A stretch of DNA of 64,000 bases. Origin: Chitinophaga sp. YR627 (GTDB lineage: Bacteria > Bacteroidota > Bacteroidia > Chitinophagales > Chitinophagaceae). Both the position numbers and the translations under genes were made by a program. The notes under the pieces were generated by a model. That model was not told the origin of the DNA, did not search any database, and worked only from the letters and a program-made list of their open reading frames with translations. The stretch is from NCBI RefSeq assembly GCF_900114995.1, contig NZ_FOUX01000006.1:124001-188000 (forward strand). Reading direction: 5' to 3'. Shown here one piece after another: positions 1 through 9,030 of this stretch. Every line of letters starts with the position of its first letter. Positions within the stretch are counted from its first letter, which is position 1.

Positions 1-20
1 GATACTATCAGCGGAACGAT

Positions 21-1127
21 TTACAGATTATCCAGGGCCGCCTGGGCTTTGTCTTTCATGCTGCCGTTCATACGCACGACCTCCTTGAACATACGTCTGG
101 CCTTACCTGTTTGTCCTTTGCTACGGTAGCATACCGCCAGCTGGTAACGGGACAATTCGCCGTACTTGCCACTGCTGCCGGAAAGGTGTTTATAACGGGA
201 AATAGCCTCGTTGAGGTCTCCCTGCTGATGATAGACCATTGCTGCCTTATACAGGAATTCATCCGTCCCGCTGGGAGCTGATTCTGTGGCAGGTTTTGGT
301 TTGGGCTTATCATCGTCGTCGTCTTTCTTCTCTTTCGGCACCGGTTTAGGTTCCGGTTTATCTTCTGTTTTCTTTGCGATCGTAGGGGTGTCTTTATGCT
401 CCGGAGCAGGTGCTTTGACCGCTTCCTTTACTTCTGCCGGTTTAGTGGCAGGAGGCGCCTGTTTTTTAGCGCTATCCTTATTCACGGGTGCTGCTGCCGG
501 TACCTTTGCCTTAACCGAGTCTTTCACGACCGGTTTAGGTACGGCAGGCGCCGGAGTGGCAGCAGGAGGAGCGACGGGCGCTGTTGTTGCTGCTGCTGGT
601 GGCGCCGGGTGATGTCTGAGCGTATCGGCTGTTTCCGCACGTACGGGCGTAACAACTGCCGCCTGTACAGCTGAAGCATTCATTGCCGGAGCAGGAATTT
701 CCGTATTGCTGGCCATGGCTTTGGTAACAGGCGCCTTGAATTTCTCCTGTTGCTGTATGAGATAAATAAGGCCAGCGCCGGCAGCGATGGCAGCGACTAC
801 CCAGAAATAGATCAGGAAACTTTCCTTTTTCTGTTCCTGGCGCTGATAACGTTCGGCTTTATGTGCATGAGATACCTGTTTGATGCTGCTGCGGATGTAC
901 TGTAGCATACTGGCTGACAGCGGCTGGTATTTTTCCCTGTATTGTTGTTGCTGGAGTACCTGCAATGCATCAAAACACAGATCGCAGTCCACCAGGTGTT
1001 GTTCCACCAGGTGTTTCTCGACATCCGTGAGTCGGCCGTCCACGTAGCGGGGCAGCTGGTCTCTGTTAAGACAGCGGATGTTACTGAAGATCTTCAGTAT
1101 TTTTTCATTGTTTTCCAAGTTACTCAT
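21..1127 (-). CDS. membrane anti-sigma-like protein with zinc finger and C-terminal TPR
   Basis: 368 aa. The N-terminus has a zinc-finger-like pattern of anti-sigma factors (His44, Cys48, Cys51), followed by one membrane segment at about residues 103-125. A long Pro/Ala/Lys-rich linker (about 135-290) leads to a C-terminal block that reads as tetratricopeptide-type helices (about 290-360). The start codon overlaps the end of the upstream sigma-factor gene by 8 bases, so the two are translationally coupled. Inference: it holds the sigma factor at the inner membrane, with the TPR end in the periplasm sensing or scaffolding. The low-complexity linker makes the exact family uncertain. Confidence 0.75.
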   Translation of the reverse strand: MSNLENNEKILKIFSNIRCLNRDQLPRYVDGRLTDVEKHLVEQHLVDCDLCFDALQVLQQQQYREKYQPLSASMLQYIRSSIKQVSHAHKAERYQRQEQKKESFLIYFWVVAAIAAGAGLIYLIQQQEKFKAPVTKAMASNTEIPAPAMNASAVQAAVVTPVRAETADTLRHHPAPPAAATTAPVAPPAATPAPAVPKPVVKDSVKAKVPAAAPVNKDSAKKQAPPATKPAEVKEAVKAPAPEHKDTPTIAKKTEDKPEPKPVPKEKKDDDDDKPKPKPATESAPSGTDEFLYKAAMVYHQQGDLNEAISRYKHLSGSSGKYGELSRYQLAVCYRSKGQTGKARRMFKEVVRMNGSMKDKAQAALDNL

Positions 1128-1692
1128 AGGTTTCGTTCATCAATAAGGAAGCCATTTTTTGCTTTGCCTGCTGCAGTGTTTGTCTGATTTTCCCGATGGA
1201 GATATTCTTAGCTTCCGCCAGTTCTGCAAAACTTTTATTATGCATGTAGAATTCTTTCAGTAAATATTTTTCGTCGGCGGGCAGTTTATCGAGTGTTCGC
1301 CCGATCGTAGCGATCAGCTGTTGCTGTTCTTTCTGGTTGGTCGCCGCCTTTTCTATTTTAGCTTCTATCTGTTGCTGATCTCTGGATTCCGTACTGGGAA
1401 AAAATGGACTGTTCTTATCTGCATGGGTCTGTAGTACCCTGATAGTATAGTGGATCCATTCATTGGCTTTCGGGATGGTCTGGGTTTTCAGACTGTCACT
1501 GAGACGTTGCAGCAAAGAAGGATAGATCTCCTCCGGACTGGTAGCGGGACCATTGTTGAGGTAGGGTAAACAAACAGCGACCATGAGGTGGCTGTATCTT
1601 TCCATGAGTACACCTTCGGCTTCCTGATCCTTAAGCTTTCTTGCCCGGGAAATCAATTCTTTATCTGATAAATTAGTTAACTGCTGTAGCAT
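1120..1692 (-). CDS. RNA polymerase sigma factor, ECF-like
   Basis: 190 aa. An N-terminal region-2-like helix set (DKELISRARK onward) and a C-terminal helix-turn-helix resembling region 4 (KLPADEKYLLKEFYMHNKSF, then an NISIGKIRQTLQQAK recognition helix) fit a small sigma-70 family member. It lies upstream of, and overlaps by 8 bases, a zinc-finger membrane protein, the usual sigma/anti-sigma arrangement. The region-2 promoter-melting motif is weak, so it may be a divergent subfamily. Regulon unknown; the divergent NlpC/P60 gene is a candidate target. Confidence 0.72.
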   Translation of the reverse strand: MLQQLTNLSDKELISRARKLKDQEAEGVLMERYSHLMVAVCLPYLNNGPATSPEEIYPSLLQRLSDSLKTQTIPKANEWIHYTIRVLQTHADKNSPFFPSTESRDQQQIEAKIEKAATNQKEQQQLIATIGRTLDKLPADEKYLLKEFYMHNKSFAELAEAKNISIGKIRQTLQQAKQKMASLLMNETYE

Positions 1693-1714
1693 AGTGTTAC
1701 CTATATTTACATAT

Positions 1715-1746
1715 AAAAGACAAAAAAGTTCATTTTGTTGTCTTTT
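1715..1746. promoter_or_regulatory. inverted repeat in divergent promoter region
   Basis: A perfect 9-bp inverted repeat (AAAAGACAA / TTGTCTTTT) with a 14-nt spacer sits between the divergently transcribed sigma-factor gene and the NlpC/P60 gene. Its position 23 bp from one start and 28 bp from the other suits a shared operator or promoter-overlapping element. The regulator is not known. Confidence 0.4.
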
Positions 1747-1773
1747 GACATATAATTATTTTAGACAATTAAT

Positions 1774-2547
1774 ATGCCATACGCGATTACTGTTGTTCCA
1801 ATTATGCCATTACGGGCGGAACAGTCTCACAAAAGTGAAATTATCTCACAAGCCTTGTTCGGGGAATGCAGTGAAATCATTGCCACCGGATCAGACGGTT
1901 GGGTAAGGGTAAAATGTCAGTATGATGGATATGAGGGATGGGCAACTGTTAATCACCTGGAAACGATCGATGAAGCGCTTTTTAATGCACCGTATACCCA
2001 TTATACGGCTTCCTGGGTCAACCAGGTACTCCTGAATGGAAAGCCTTTACAGGCGCCGTTTGGTTGCGTTATCAAGCACGGAACGACTGATGTTACAAAC
2101 TGGGGAAGGGTAACGGTACAGTTTGAGGAAAAGCCCACGGAGATCGGTAATAGCGATGCGGTGGATATTACAGCCCTGACAAAGGCTGCTTTTCTCTATC
2201 TGAATACGGCTTATCTCTGGGGAGGGAAGTCGGTGTTTGGTGCAGATTGTTCCGGGTTTACACAGACCATATTCAAGACACTGGGTATCCATCTTTTACG
2301 TGATGCCTATCAGCAGGCGACACAGGGTACTACGGTGGATTTTGTGCAGGAAGCAAAGGCAGGCGATCTGGCTTTCTTTGACAATGCGGAAGGACGGATC
2401 ACACATGTAGGCATTCTGCTGAATGACCATGAGATCATTCATGCTTCCGGAAAGGTAAGGGTAGACCCGATTGACAACCAGGGAATTACCAATATCGATA
2501 CCGGTGTAAGAACGCATAAACTGCGTATTATCAGGCGCTATTTCTAA
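1774..2547 (+). CDS. NlpC/P60 family cell-wall peptidase with SH3-like N-terminus
   Basis: 257 aa. The C-terminal NlpC/P60 domain has the catalytic Cys159 in a GADCSGF motif, His211 in THVGI and a third polar His223 in IIHASG. Residues about 10-65 and 75-120 look like bacterial SH3 modules (motif DGWVRV and EGWATV), the usual architecture of gamma-D-glutamyl-L-diamino acid endopeptidases that recycle peptidoglycan stem peptides. No signal peptide is evident, so it may act in the cytoplasm on imported muropeptides. It is transcribed away from the sigma/anti-sigma pair. Confidence 0.88.
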   Translation: MPYAITVVPIMPLRAEQSHKSEIISQALFGECSEIIATGSDGWVRVKCQYDGYEGWATVNHLETIDEALFNAPYTHYTASWVNQVLLNGKPLQAPFGCVIKHGTTDVTNWGRVTVQFEEKPTEIGNSDAVDITALTKAAFLYLNTAYLWGGKSVFGADCSGFTQTIFKTLGIHLLRDAYQQATQGTTVDFVQEAKAGDLAFFDNAEGRITHVGILLNDHEIIHASGKVRVDPIDNQGITNIDTGVRTHKLRIIRRYF

Positions 2548-2584
2548 CAGAAAATGATTACCTGATCACCAGGTATCCAAATAA

Positions 2585-2620
2585 AAAGAGGCTGCTCAAT
2601 ATTGAGGCAGCCTCTTTCTT
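2585..2620. terminator. bidirectional intrinsic terminator
   Basis: An 11-bp perfect stem (AAAGAGGCTGC / GCAGCCTCTTT) flanked by A and T runs lies between the converging NlpC/P60 and pyrophosphatase genes. Confidence 0.85.
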
Positions 2621-2639
2621 TTACGGTTATCCGTTGTAA

Positions 2640-3185
2640 TTATTTATCGCCGAAGGTCTTGTTGTAAAGCTCAATGCTTTCCAGTACGATACGCTCAGCA
2701 ACTTCTTTGTTCTGGAAGTCAGCCACTTTTACAGTTTTGTGCTCCAGTCTCTTGTATTCTTCAAAGAAGTGACGGATCTCAGCTGTAAAGTGAGGAGGCA
2801 GTTCGGAGATGTCGTTGATATGCGCAACGCTCATATCGTTAGCTGCTACGGCGATGATCTTATCATCTGCTTCACCGTTATCGATCATCTGCATAACGCC
2901 GATCACTTTAGCTTCCATGAGGCACATTGGAACCACATCTACCTGGGAGAGGATGAGGATATCCAGCGGATCATGGTCATCACAGTAGGTTTTAGGGATA
3001 AAACCGTAGTTAGCTGGATAGTAAACAGAAGAATAAAGCACCCTGTCGAGTCTCAGCAGGCCGCTTTCTTTGTCCAGCTCGTATTTAGCGCGACATCCTT
3101 TCGGAATTTCAATAATAGCATTTACTACATTTGGCGCTTCTGATCCTGTGCTGACACTATGCCATGGATTGTTCGTCGTCATCAT
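2640..3185 (-). CDS. ppa: inorganic pyrophosphatase (family I)
   Basis: 181 aa from the first ATG (an upstream in-frame TTG is possible). Hydrolyses pyrophosphate to two phosphates in the cytoplasm, driving biosynthetic reactions. Family I signatures are clear: EIPKG near the start, the metal-binding DDHDPLDILI block, YPANYGFIPKTY, and DNGEADDKIIAVA. Full length for the family. Monocistronic, facing an NlpC gene across a shared terminator. Confidence 0.95.
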   Translation of the reverse strand: MMTTNNPWHSVSTGSEAPNVVNAIIEIPKGCRAKYELDKESGLLRLDRVLYSSVYYPANYGFIPKTYCDDHDPLDILILSQVDVVPMCLMEAKVIGVMQMIDNGEADDKIIAVAANDMSVAHINDISELPPHFTAEIRHFFEEYKRLEHKTVKVADFQNKEVAERIVLESIELYNKTFGDK

Positions 3186-3412
3186 CAAACTTAATTTTTT
3201 GATTATTTACTATTTAAGCGCCTGCGTTTATTCAGCATTGCAGAAAGGTATAACGTCGCAAAGTCTTTCGTTGGGACCCTGGCAACTGATTTACCGTAAG
3301 CTAATGTGGAATTTAGAATAAACGTCTGCTGGCGCGTGCGCAAAAATAAGGAACTCAACTGTAATTTCGCAATTGCTGCAAAATAAACAGAAAAGACTTG
3401 ATTTACAATATC

Positions 3413-3892
3413 TTATTTATCTGTAGGGAGCGGAGCCGTAGAATCCTGCGGAAGCATGGCGGAGTCCAGTGGCGCGCTTGCCGGAGGCAGATAATTCGGA
3501 ATGATACTTTCAAAAGTGAGCGATATCTTCCAGCGGCCATTTTCCTTTACCAATTGCAATCTTTCCTTTTGCTGAGAGGATGAGTTCAATACAGTCACGG
3601 TTGCTTTGTCGCCGTTTTCTTCTGTATCGATCACCTCTATACCGGCTTTTTTTATCTTATCCCTTTCTGAGTCGTTACGACGGGCATCAAAAAAGGAGTA
3701 GAGCTGTATTACCTGTTGCGATTCTTTGGTTGCGTAGTCCCTGGCAAGGTCAAAGTTCGATTCCTGGATAGCGTGCATAAAATTAAGTGCAACTTCCTGG
3801 GGAGTAGCGCTTTTTTTGCAACTGCTAAGTACAGTACCGAAAAATAATACCAAGGTGAGAATACGCAGATAACTGGTCATGCAATTGTTCAT
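3413..3892 (-). CDS. DUF4878-type lipoprotein
   Basis: 159 aa. A lipoprotein signal peptide ends in LSSCKK (lipidated Cys25). The mature part follows the NTF2-like DUF4878 pattern: ATPQEVALNFMHAIQESNF at the start, then a beta-rich segment ending WKISLTFES, and a short Pro/Ser tail. Such proteins are outer-membrane or periplasmic lipoproteins of unknown function in Bacteroidota. A second ATG four codons in is an equally possible start. Confidence 0.78.
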   Translation of the reverse strand: MNNCMTSYLRILTLVLFFGTVLSSCKKSATPQEVALNFMHAIQESNFDLARDYATKESQQVIQLYSFFDARRNDSERDKIKKAGIEVIDTEENGDKATVTVLNSSSQQKERLQLVKENGRWKISLTFESIIPNYLPPASAPLDSAMLPQDSTAPLPTDK

Positions 3893-4098
3893 TATAATAC
3901 AGTTAACAAAAATAGGAGGAAAGTTAGAAAATTACAAAAAGCAGCTATTGCAGCAGGTTGTAATTTTTTAGCTCCGTACCTGATTTTTGAAAATTGTTGG
4001 TTTCCTTGTTGTAAACCGGTATAGGCAAGGAAGTCTTTAACAGTTTACGTTTTAAGGGCGTGAACATACTCAAAACGCTGTTAAGGAAGTGTTAATTG

Positions 4099-5058
4099 TT
4101 AGCGGTCCTCCTTTTCCTTAGCCGCATCATACGCTCGTATGATAGCCTTCACCAGTCTGTGTCTTACTACGTCTTCTTCGTCTAACTGGAGGTAGCCGAT
4201 ACCATCGATATTACGAAGGATACGGGTCGCTTTTTCCAGTCCGGATTTCTGATTTTTAGGCAGGTCGATCTGCGTAAGGTCGCCCGTGATAATAGCTTTG
4301 GCTGATGCACCGATACGTGTCAGGAACATTTTGATCTGCAGTTCGGTGGCGTTCTGGGCCTCATCCAGGATGATAAAAGCGTTATCGAGTGTACGTCCGC
4401 GCATATACGCCAGGGGAGCGATCTCGATCACACGGTTGGTCATGAAATAACTGAGTTTGTCAGCAGGGATCATGTCATCCAGTGCATCATACAGTGGACG
4501 CAGGTATGGATCGATCTTCTCCTTCAGGTCACCGGGCAGAAAACCCAGGTTTTCACCTGCTTCTACAGCGGGACGGGTCAGGATGATCTTTCTGACAGCT
4601 TTGTTTTTTAATGCTCTTACAGCAAGCGCCACAGCGGTATAAGTTTTACCGGTACCGGCAGGGCCAATGGCAAAAATGATATCATTTTTGTCAGCCAGAG
4701 ATACCATTTTCTTCTGGTTGGCTGTTCTTGCTTTTACATTGCGGCCATTTGGGCCGAATACCAGGACCTCATTGGAATTACGGTCCTTGAATGCATCTAC
4801 CGTTTCTTCATCGCCCAGGATCTGTTCAAAATAGTTTTCGCTCAGATTACCGTTACGTTCAAGATAAGAAATGATTTGTCCGATTTTTTCCTGAGCAGTG
4901 GCTACTTCTTCCTGAGCGCCGGAGAGCTTGAGTTGTGTTCCACGGGAGAGAATCTTTAGCAGTGGAAATTTCTTTTTCAGCAGATCAAGTTTTCCATTGT
5001 TTACTCCGAAGAACTCGATAGGGTTAATACTATCTAAGCTGATGATTGATTCTGTCAA
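4099..5058 (-). CDS. PhoH family ATPase
   Basis: 319 aa. Walker A GPAGTGKT (residues 132-139) and Walker B with DEAQ (232-235) identify a PhoH/PhoL P-loop ATPase; the N-terminal ~100 residues carry the KH-like segment usual in PhoH. The family is linked to RNA metabolism and ribosome-related functions. The only plausible start is TTG (reading LTESII or, as initiator, MTESII); no in-frame ATG lies upstream. No RNase YbeY gene is adjacent, unlike in many other phyla. Confidence 0.92.
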   Translation of the reverse strand: MTESIISLDSINPIEFFGVNNGKLDLLKKKFPLLKILSRGTQLKLSGAQEEVATAQEKIGQIISYLERNGNLSENYFEQILGDEETVDAFKDRNSNEVLVFGPNGRNVKARTANQKKMVSLADKNDIIFAIGPAGTGKTYTAVALAVRALKNKAVRKIILTRPAVEAGENLGFLPGDLKEKIDPYLRPLYDALDDMIPADKLSYFMTNRVIEIAPLAYMRGRTLDNAFIILDEAQNATELQIKMFLTRIGASAKAIITGDLTQIDLPKNQKSGLEKATRILRNIDGIGYLQLDEEDVVRHRLVKAIIRAYDAAKEKEDR

Positions 5059-5596
5059 GTGATATTTTATTTAAATCGTTTGAGGTTTCTCCGTATAAGG
5101 TGTCTAAAGCAATATACCTTAAACGCGTTACATTAAGAAACCTGGAGTTTATTAACCTTACTTAAGGCTTCGCTAAAACTGGCAGGAAGGTGTTTGCAGA
5201 TACCACACCAGGAAGAGCAGTAGCCTGATCAGCAGCGGCAATAACCACGCCAAAGCATTTTTCCTGTGTGGACCGCAGATGCTGCGATCATTTCACCTTC
5301 AATACCAAAGAACTATAGAAAAATGAAGTGATTCCCGTATAACCGGTCTGTCACTTTCAGCTCTCATGAGAATGAATACTTCATTGCCTGTGCATTTAAT
5401 GTTTGTCTGTCTACTATTGTTCCCAAAGATATTTATCCTTTTACACTTGCTGAAAACGGGAAATCCACATCGGTGGAAAACGCAAAATTAAGGCCTTAAA
5501 TAATACAAATGACTGTCCTCCCGCCAGATAGTTATTAAGAATAGCTATTTTTAATCATATATTGAGTATTTTTAAAGGGATTATCGTTCGGGATTT
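5059..5596. other. gene-free interval
   Basis: 538 bp between PhoH and the histidine kinase. I see no convincing reading frame, RNA gene or repeat. The last ~80 bp are AT-rich and presumably hold the kinase promoter, but no good -33/-7 Bacteroidota promoter pair stands out. Confidence 0.5.
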
Positions 5597-7810
5597 ATGA
5601 TGAATGCCATTATGAGTAACGCGCTGACAGGTGTAATACCGGCGCTGTTACTGGATCTGCACGGTAACCTCTTGTATGCCAATCAGCAGGCGTCGGGGTG
5701 GCTGCAGATACCGGAGGGGGAATTTCATCCGGCAGGAAATATTACAACTGTACATTTTAATGATGTCATCGGAAGGAATGCAGGGGTGTACTGGCCTATG
5801 CTATGTCACCTGCTCAATATGGGCCGGCCAGCCTGTGTGGAGATGTATTGCCATACCCGCCAGTGGATACAATGGAAGTTAAGTCCGGCAGGCGACCATT
5901 TCCTCCTCTCCGGTACCGACATTACCGGCCGTCGTCCGGCCGAACCCGCATCCGTATTACACGCCATGCCTTTCGGCTTACAGCACTTTGCACCTGATGG
6001 TACGCACCGCGGCGCCAACGAACTGCAACAGCAGATATGGGAAGGCATCGATCCGGTACTCTGTATGCCAGGGTATAACCTTTTTGAAGAGCCGGTATTC
6101 CAGGAAACAGGTCTGGCTGATCTGTTCATCGCTGTTCAAAGCAATGGCGAACCCGCTACCGGAGAAATACTCCTCGGTTACCGCGAACAGGCCATCAACG
6201 GCGTGATCCGCATCCTGCCTGCCTACTACGAAGCAACCGTATTCGCAGTAGCCGATCATCAGGGGAATATCATCGAACTGGTGATGCTCATGAGCGACAT
6301 CACCGAAAAGCAGCTCTCCCTGATGCAACTTCAGAAAAGCGCCCGCCTGCTGGATCTGATCATCGAACACCTGCCCATCGGCTATATACAATTTGACCAC
6401 TTCGGGTTTATCCGCCGTATCAATCAGACGCAGCGGGCATTCTTTCAATATGAGTACGAAGAAGGAGAGACTCCTTTCAATATTATGAACGACCCGTTTG
6501 CCCGGCTCTACGGACTGGACGAACTGTTCATACACGTCATGGTGCATAATAAGATGCTCCGTGTCGAAAAGCAACTGGACTTTTCTAAAGACAGTCGCTG
6601 GACCGCCCAGAATAAAGAAGTCTGGCTGGACCTTACTCTCTTCCCTCTGCGGGATCCCGTAGACCAGGAACAGATCGTTGTAGCATTGGTCAACGATATC
6701 ACCGACAGGAAACTGGAGCGGCAGATGCGCAACCTGCTGCAACGGAACACCGAACAACTGCACCTGTTCTTCGACGCAGTAGACATGGGATATGCTACCA
6801 TGGAAAGAGACGGTACCCTGTCTTTTGTTAATACCAAGGCAGAAGAGATGGCCGGCCGCCAGGTATCCCCCGGAGAAAACCTGTTTAACGTACTCCCCGA
6901 ACTGGGACACCTCAGTCCGTTCCGGACCCGTTTCTCTGCAGCACTGACAGGTACCGTCTCGCAATCCTTCAGCAGCTATTTCCCCCGCCGTTATAAATGG
7001 TATGAGTTCCTGATCACGCACATGAGCGATGGGACCGTTTCTGTCTTCATCCGGGATATCAGCGATAGCCGGAATATGCAGAAAGACCTTTTCCGGGCCA
7101 ATAAGCAATTAAGTAAGCTGAACCGGAGCCTGGTCAACCAGAATCAGCAACTGGAAGATTTCGCGCACATCACCTCACATAACCTGCGTGCGCCGATCGC
7201 TAATCTGAAAGCACTGATGCAGATGCACAATGATTCAGTGTTGCAACATGAAAAGGAACAATACCTGAGTTTACTACAGGAAGTGATATTTAAGATAGAT
7301 GAAACGCTCAATGACCTGGTGGACGTTGTCCAGATCAGGAAAGATGTGGATATGGAACGGGAAGAGCTTATATTTGCTGAGCGTCTTCAACATGTGAAAG
7401 ACGTTTTATTTGCAGATATTGAAAAGAGCGGGATACAACTCACGACCAATTTTGAACATGCGCCTTCGCTGGAGTTCCCGCGCCTGTATCTGGACAGTAT
7501 CCTGCAGAACCTGATCACCAATGCCATCCGTTATCGTACCCTTGAACATAGGCCCCGTCTGCATTTGAGAAGCTGGCGTGAAAACGGTCATACTATGCTG
7601 ACTGCAGAAGATAATGGACTGGGTATCGATATGGAACGTTTCGGACATAAGCTTTTTGGTTTCAGAAAGACGTTTCACAAGAACAAAGACGCGAAAGGTA
7701 TCGGCCTTTTTATCACCAAAACACAGGTTGAGGCAATGGGTGGGAGCATTCGTGCGGAAAGTACACCGGGTCGGGGAACGAAATTTATTATTACCTTTAA
7801 AACAGACTAA
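5597..7810 (+). CDS. soluble multi-PAS sensor histidine kinase
   Basis: 737 aa with no membrane segment, so a cytoplasmic sensor. Several PAS-like modules precede the kinase core: about residues 8-115, 120-240, 250-375 and 385-495 (the latter two end in DITD and DISD). A short coiled coil (500-520) leads to the H-box with phospho-acceptor His528 in SHNLRAP, N-box NLITNAIRYR (Asn638/642), G1 box DNGLGID (672-678) and G2 GIGLF (701-705). The response regulator starts 8 bp downstream, so both are in one operon. The signal is unknown; such PAS stacks often bind flavin, haem or small molecules. Confidence 0.9.
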   Translation: MMNAIMSNALTGVIPALLLDLHGNLLYANQQASGWLQIPEGEFHPAGNITTVHFNDVIGRNAGVYWPMLCHLLNMGRPACVEMYCHTRQWIQWKLSPAGDHFLLSGTDITGRRPAEPASVLHAMPFGLQHFAPDGTHRGANELQQQIWEGIDPVLCMPGYNLFEEPVFQETGLADLFIAVQSNGEPATGEILLGYREQAINGVIRILPAYYEATVFAVADHQGNIIELVMLMSDITEKQLSLMQLQKSARLLDLIIEHLPIGYIQFDHFGFIRRINQTQRAFFQYEYEEGETPFNIMNDPFARLYGLDELFIHVMVHNKMLRVEKQLDFSKDSRWTAQNKEVWLDLTLFPLRDPVDQEQIVVALVNDITDRKLERQMRNLLQRNTEQLHLFFDAVDMGYATMERDGTLSFVNTKAEEMAGRQVSPGENLFNVLPELGHLSPFRTRFSAALTGTVSQSFSSYFPRRYKWYEFLITHMSDGTVSVFIRDISDSRNMQKDLFRANKQLSKLNRSLVNQNQQLEDFAHITSHNLRAPIANLKALMQMHNDSVLQHEKEQYLSLLQEVIFKIDETLNDLVDVVQIRKDVDMEREELIFAERLQHVKDVLFADIEKSGIQLTTNFEHAPSLEFPRLYLDSILQNLITNAIRYRTLEHRPRLHLRSWRENGHTMLTAEDNGLGIDMERFGHKLFGFRKTFHKNKDAKGIGLFITKTQVEAMGGSIRAESTPGRGTKFIITFKTD

Positions 7811-7818
7811 ATCCCTGT

Positions 7819-8214
7819 ATGCAATTGCACAACATGATTTTTATCGTAGATGATGATCCTATTCATCAGCAGATCGCGAACATAATGATCAAACGACAGG
7901 GTATTGGAGAGAATGTGAGGGCCTTTTCCGATGCGCAGGACGTGCTGGATTATCTACGTCAATATTCCTTCCAGGCCGAGCAATTGCCTGATCTGATCTT
8001 ACTTGATCTTAATATGCCAGTCATGGACGGATGGGATTTCCTCAATGACTACGCCGGTTTTTATAAAGACTTAGCCAAACAGATCGGCATTTTTGTACTG
8101 ACTTCTTCTATTGATGATAAAGACCGTAAAAAGGTAGATAACTATTCATTCGTGAAAGGCTATCTCACCAAACCTTTGTCCAGTGAGATCATTACGAAGT
8201 TACAGGCCAGCTGA
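7819..8214 (+). CDS. single-domain response regulator (CheY-like)
   Basis: 131 aa receiver domain only: acidic pocket IVDDDP, phospho-acceptor Asp in LLDLNMPVMDGW, switch Thr/Ser in VLTSS and conserved Lys in YLTKPL. There is no output domain, so it acts by protein contact or as a phosphorelay carrier. It lies 8 bp after the histidine kinase, its likely partner. Translation could also begin at the internal ATG giving MIFIVDDD at 7834. Confidence 0.92.
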   Translation: MQLHNMIFIVDDDPIHQQIANIMIKRQGIGENVRAFSDAQDVLDYLRQYSFQAEQLPDLILLDLNMPVMDGWDFLNDYAGFYKDLAKQIGIFVLTSSIDDKDRKKVDNYSFVKGYLTKPLSSEIITKLQAS

Positions 8215-8236
8215 AACTGATATGTTCATATATGGA

Positions 8237-8269
8237 AGAGGGTTATGTCATACGACATAACCCTCTTCT
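8237..8269. terminator. bidirectional terminator
   Basis: A 13-bp perfect stem (AGAGGGTTATGTC / GACATAACCCTCT) with a 4-nt loop lies between the converging response regulator and rpe genes. Confidence 0.85.
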
Positions 8270-8286
8270 GTTATAAGCAATTGCAA

Positions 8287-8952
8287 TTACGCTTTTTTCA
8301 ACGCACTGATCGTTGCTTCCGGGTCTTTGGATGCAAACACCGAGCTACCCGCCACCAGTACATTCGCACCCGCATCCAGTATGCTGGCTGCATTGTCCAA
8401 TGTAATGCCGCCATCTACTTCAATCAACGCATGCGCTTTATAATGATTGATCATTTCACGGGTCTGGCGTATCTTATCCAGACTTCTCGGAATGAAGTGT
8501 TGGCCGCCGAAACCGGGATTCACACTCATTATCAGTACAAGATCGATATCATTGATAATATTCTCCAGCAGATGCACAGGTGTATGCGGATTCAATGCCA
8601 CACCGGCTTTCATTCCCAGACTTTTGATCTGTTGTATATTCCTGTGTAAGTGTGTGCAGGCCTCATAGTGTACAGTCAGGAGGTCAGCCCCCGCTTTTTT
8701 GAAATCTTCTGCATATCTCTCCGGCTCTTCGATCATCAGGTGTACGTCACAGACCTTTGTAGTCGCCTTTCTGATCTGTGAGATCACCGGTAAGCCAAAA
8801 CTGATATTCGGTACAAATCTGCCATCCATTACGTCCAGGTGCAACCAATCCGCCTCACTGCGATTCAACATCTCAACTTCTTTCCTTAGCTCCAGGAAAT
8901 TGGACGCCAGGAGAGACGGTGCGATAAATGTGTTTCTGTTTTCCAAAGCCAC
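8287..8952 (-). CDS. rpe: ribulose-phosphate 3-epimerase
   Basis: 221 aa TIM-barrel enzyme interconverting ribulose 5-phosphate and xylulose 5-phosphate in the pentose phosphate pathway. Signatures: IAPSLLASNF, the metal/catalytic HLDVMDGRFVPNISFG block, HLMIEEPE, VNPGFGGQ phosphate loop and EVDGGI. The start appears to be GTG (reading MALENRN). Family-typical length. Confidence 0.95.
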   Translation of the reverse strand: MALENRNTFIAPSLLASNFLELRKEVEMLNRSEADWLHLDVMDGRFVPNISFGLPVISQIRKATTKVCDVHLMIEEPERYAEDFKKAGADLLTVHYEACTHLHRNIQQIKSLGMKAGVALNPHTPVHLLENIINDIDLVLIMSVNPGFGGQHFIPRSLDKIRQTREMINHYKAHALIEVDGGITLDNAASILDAGANVLVAGSSVFASKDPEATISALKKA

Positions 8953-9030
8953 TCGTTTAAAGATTAGGAATCATGTACAGACGGCCATCATGTCGCCCGT
9001 ACTGCTATTCATCGTTACGAATATAACTGT

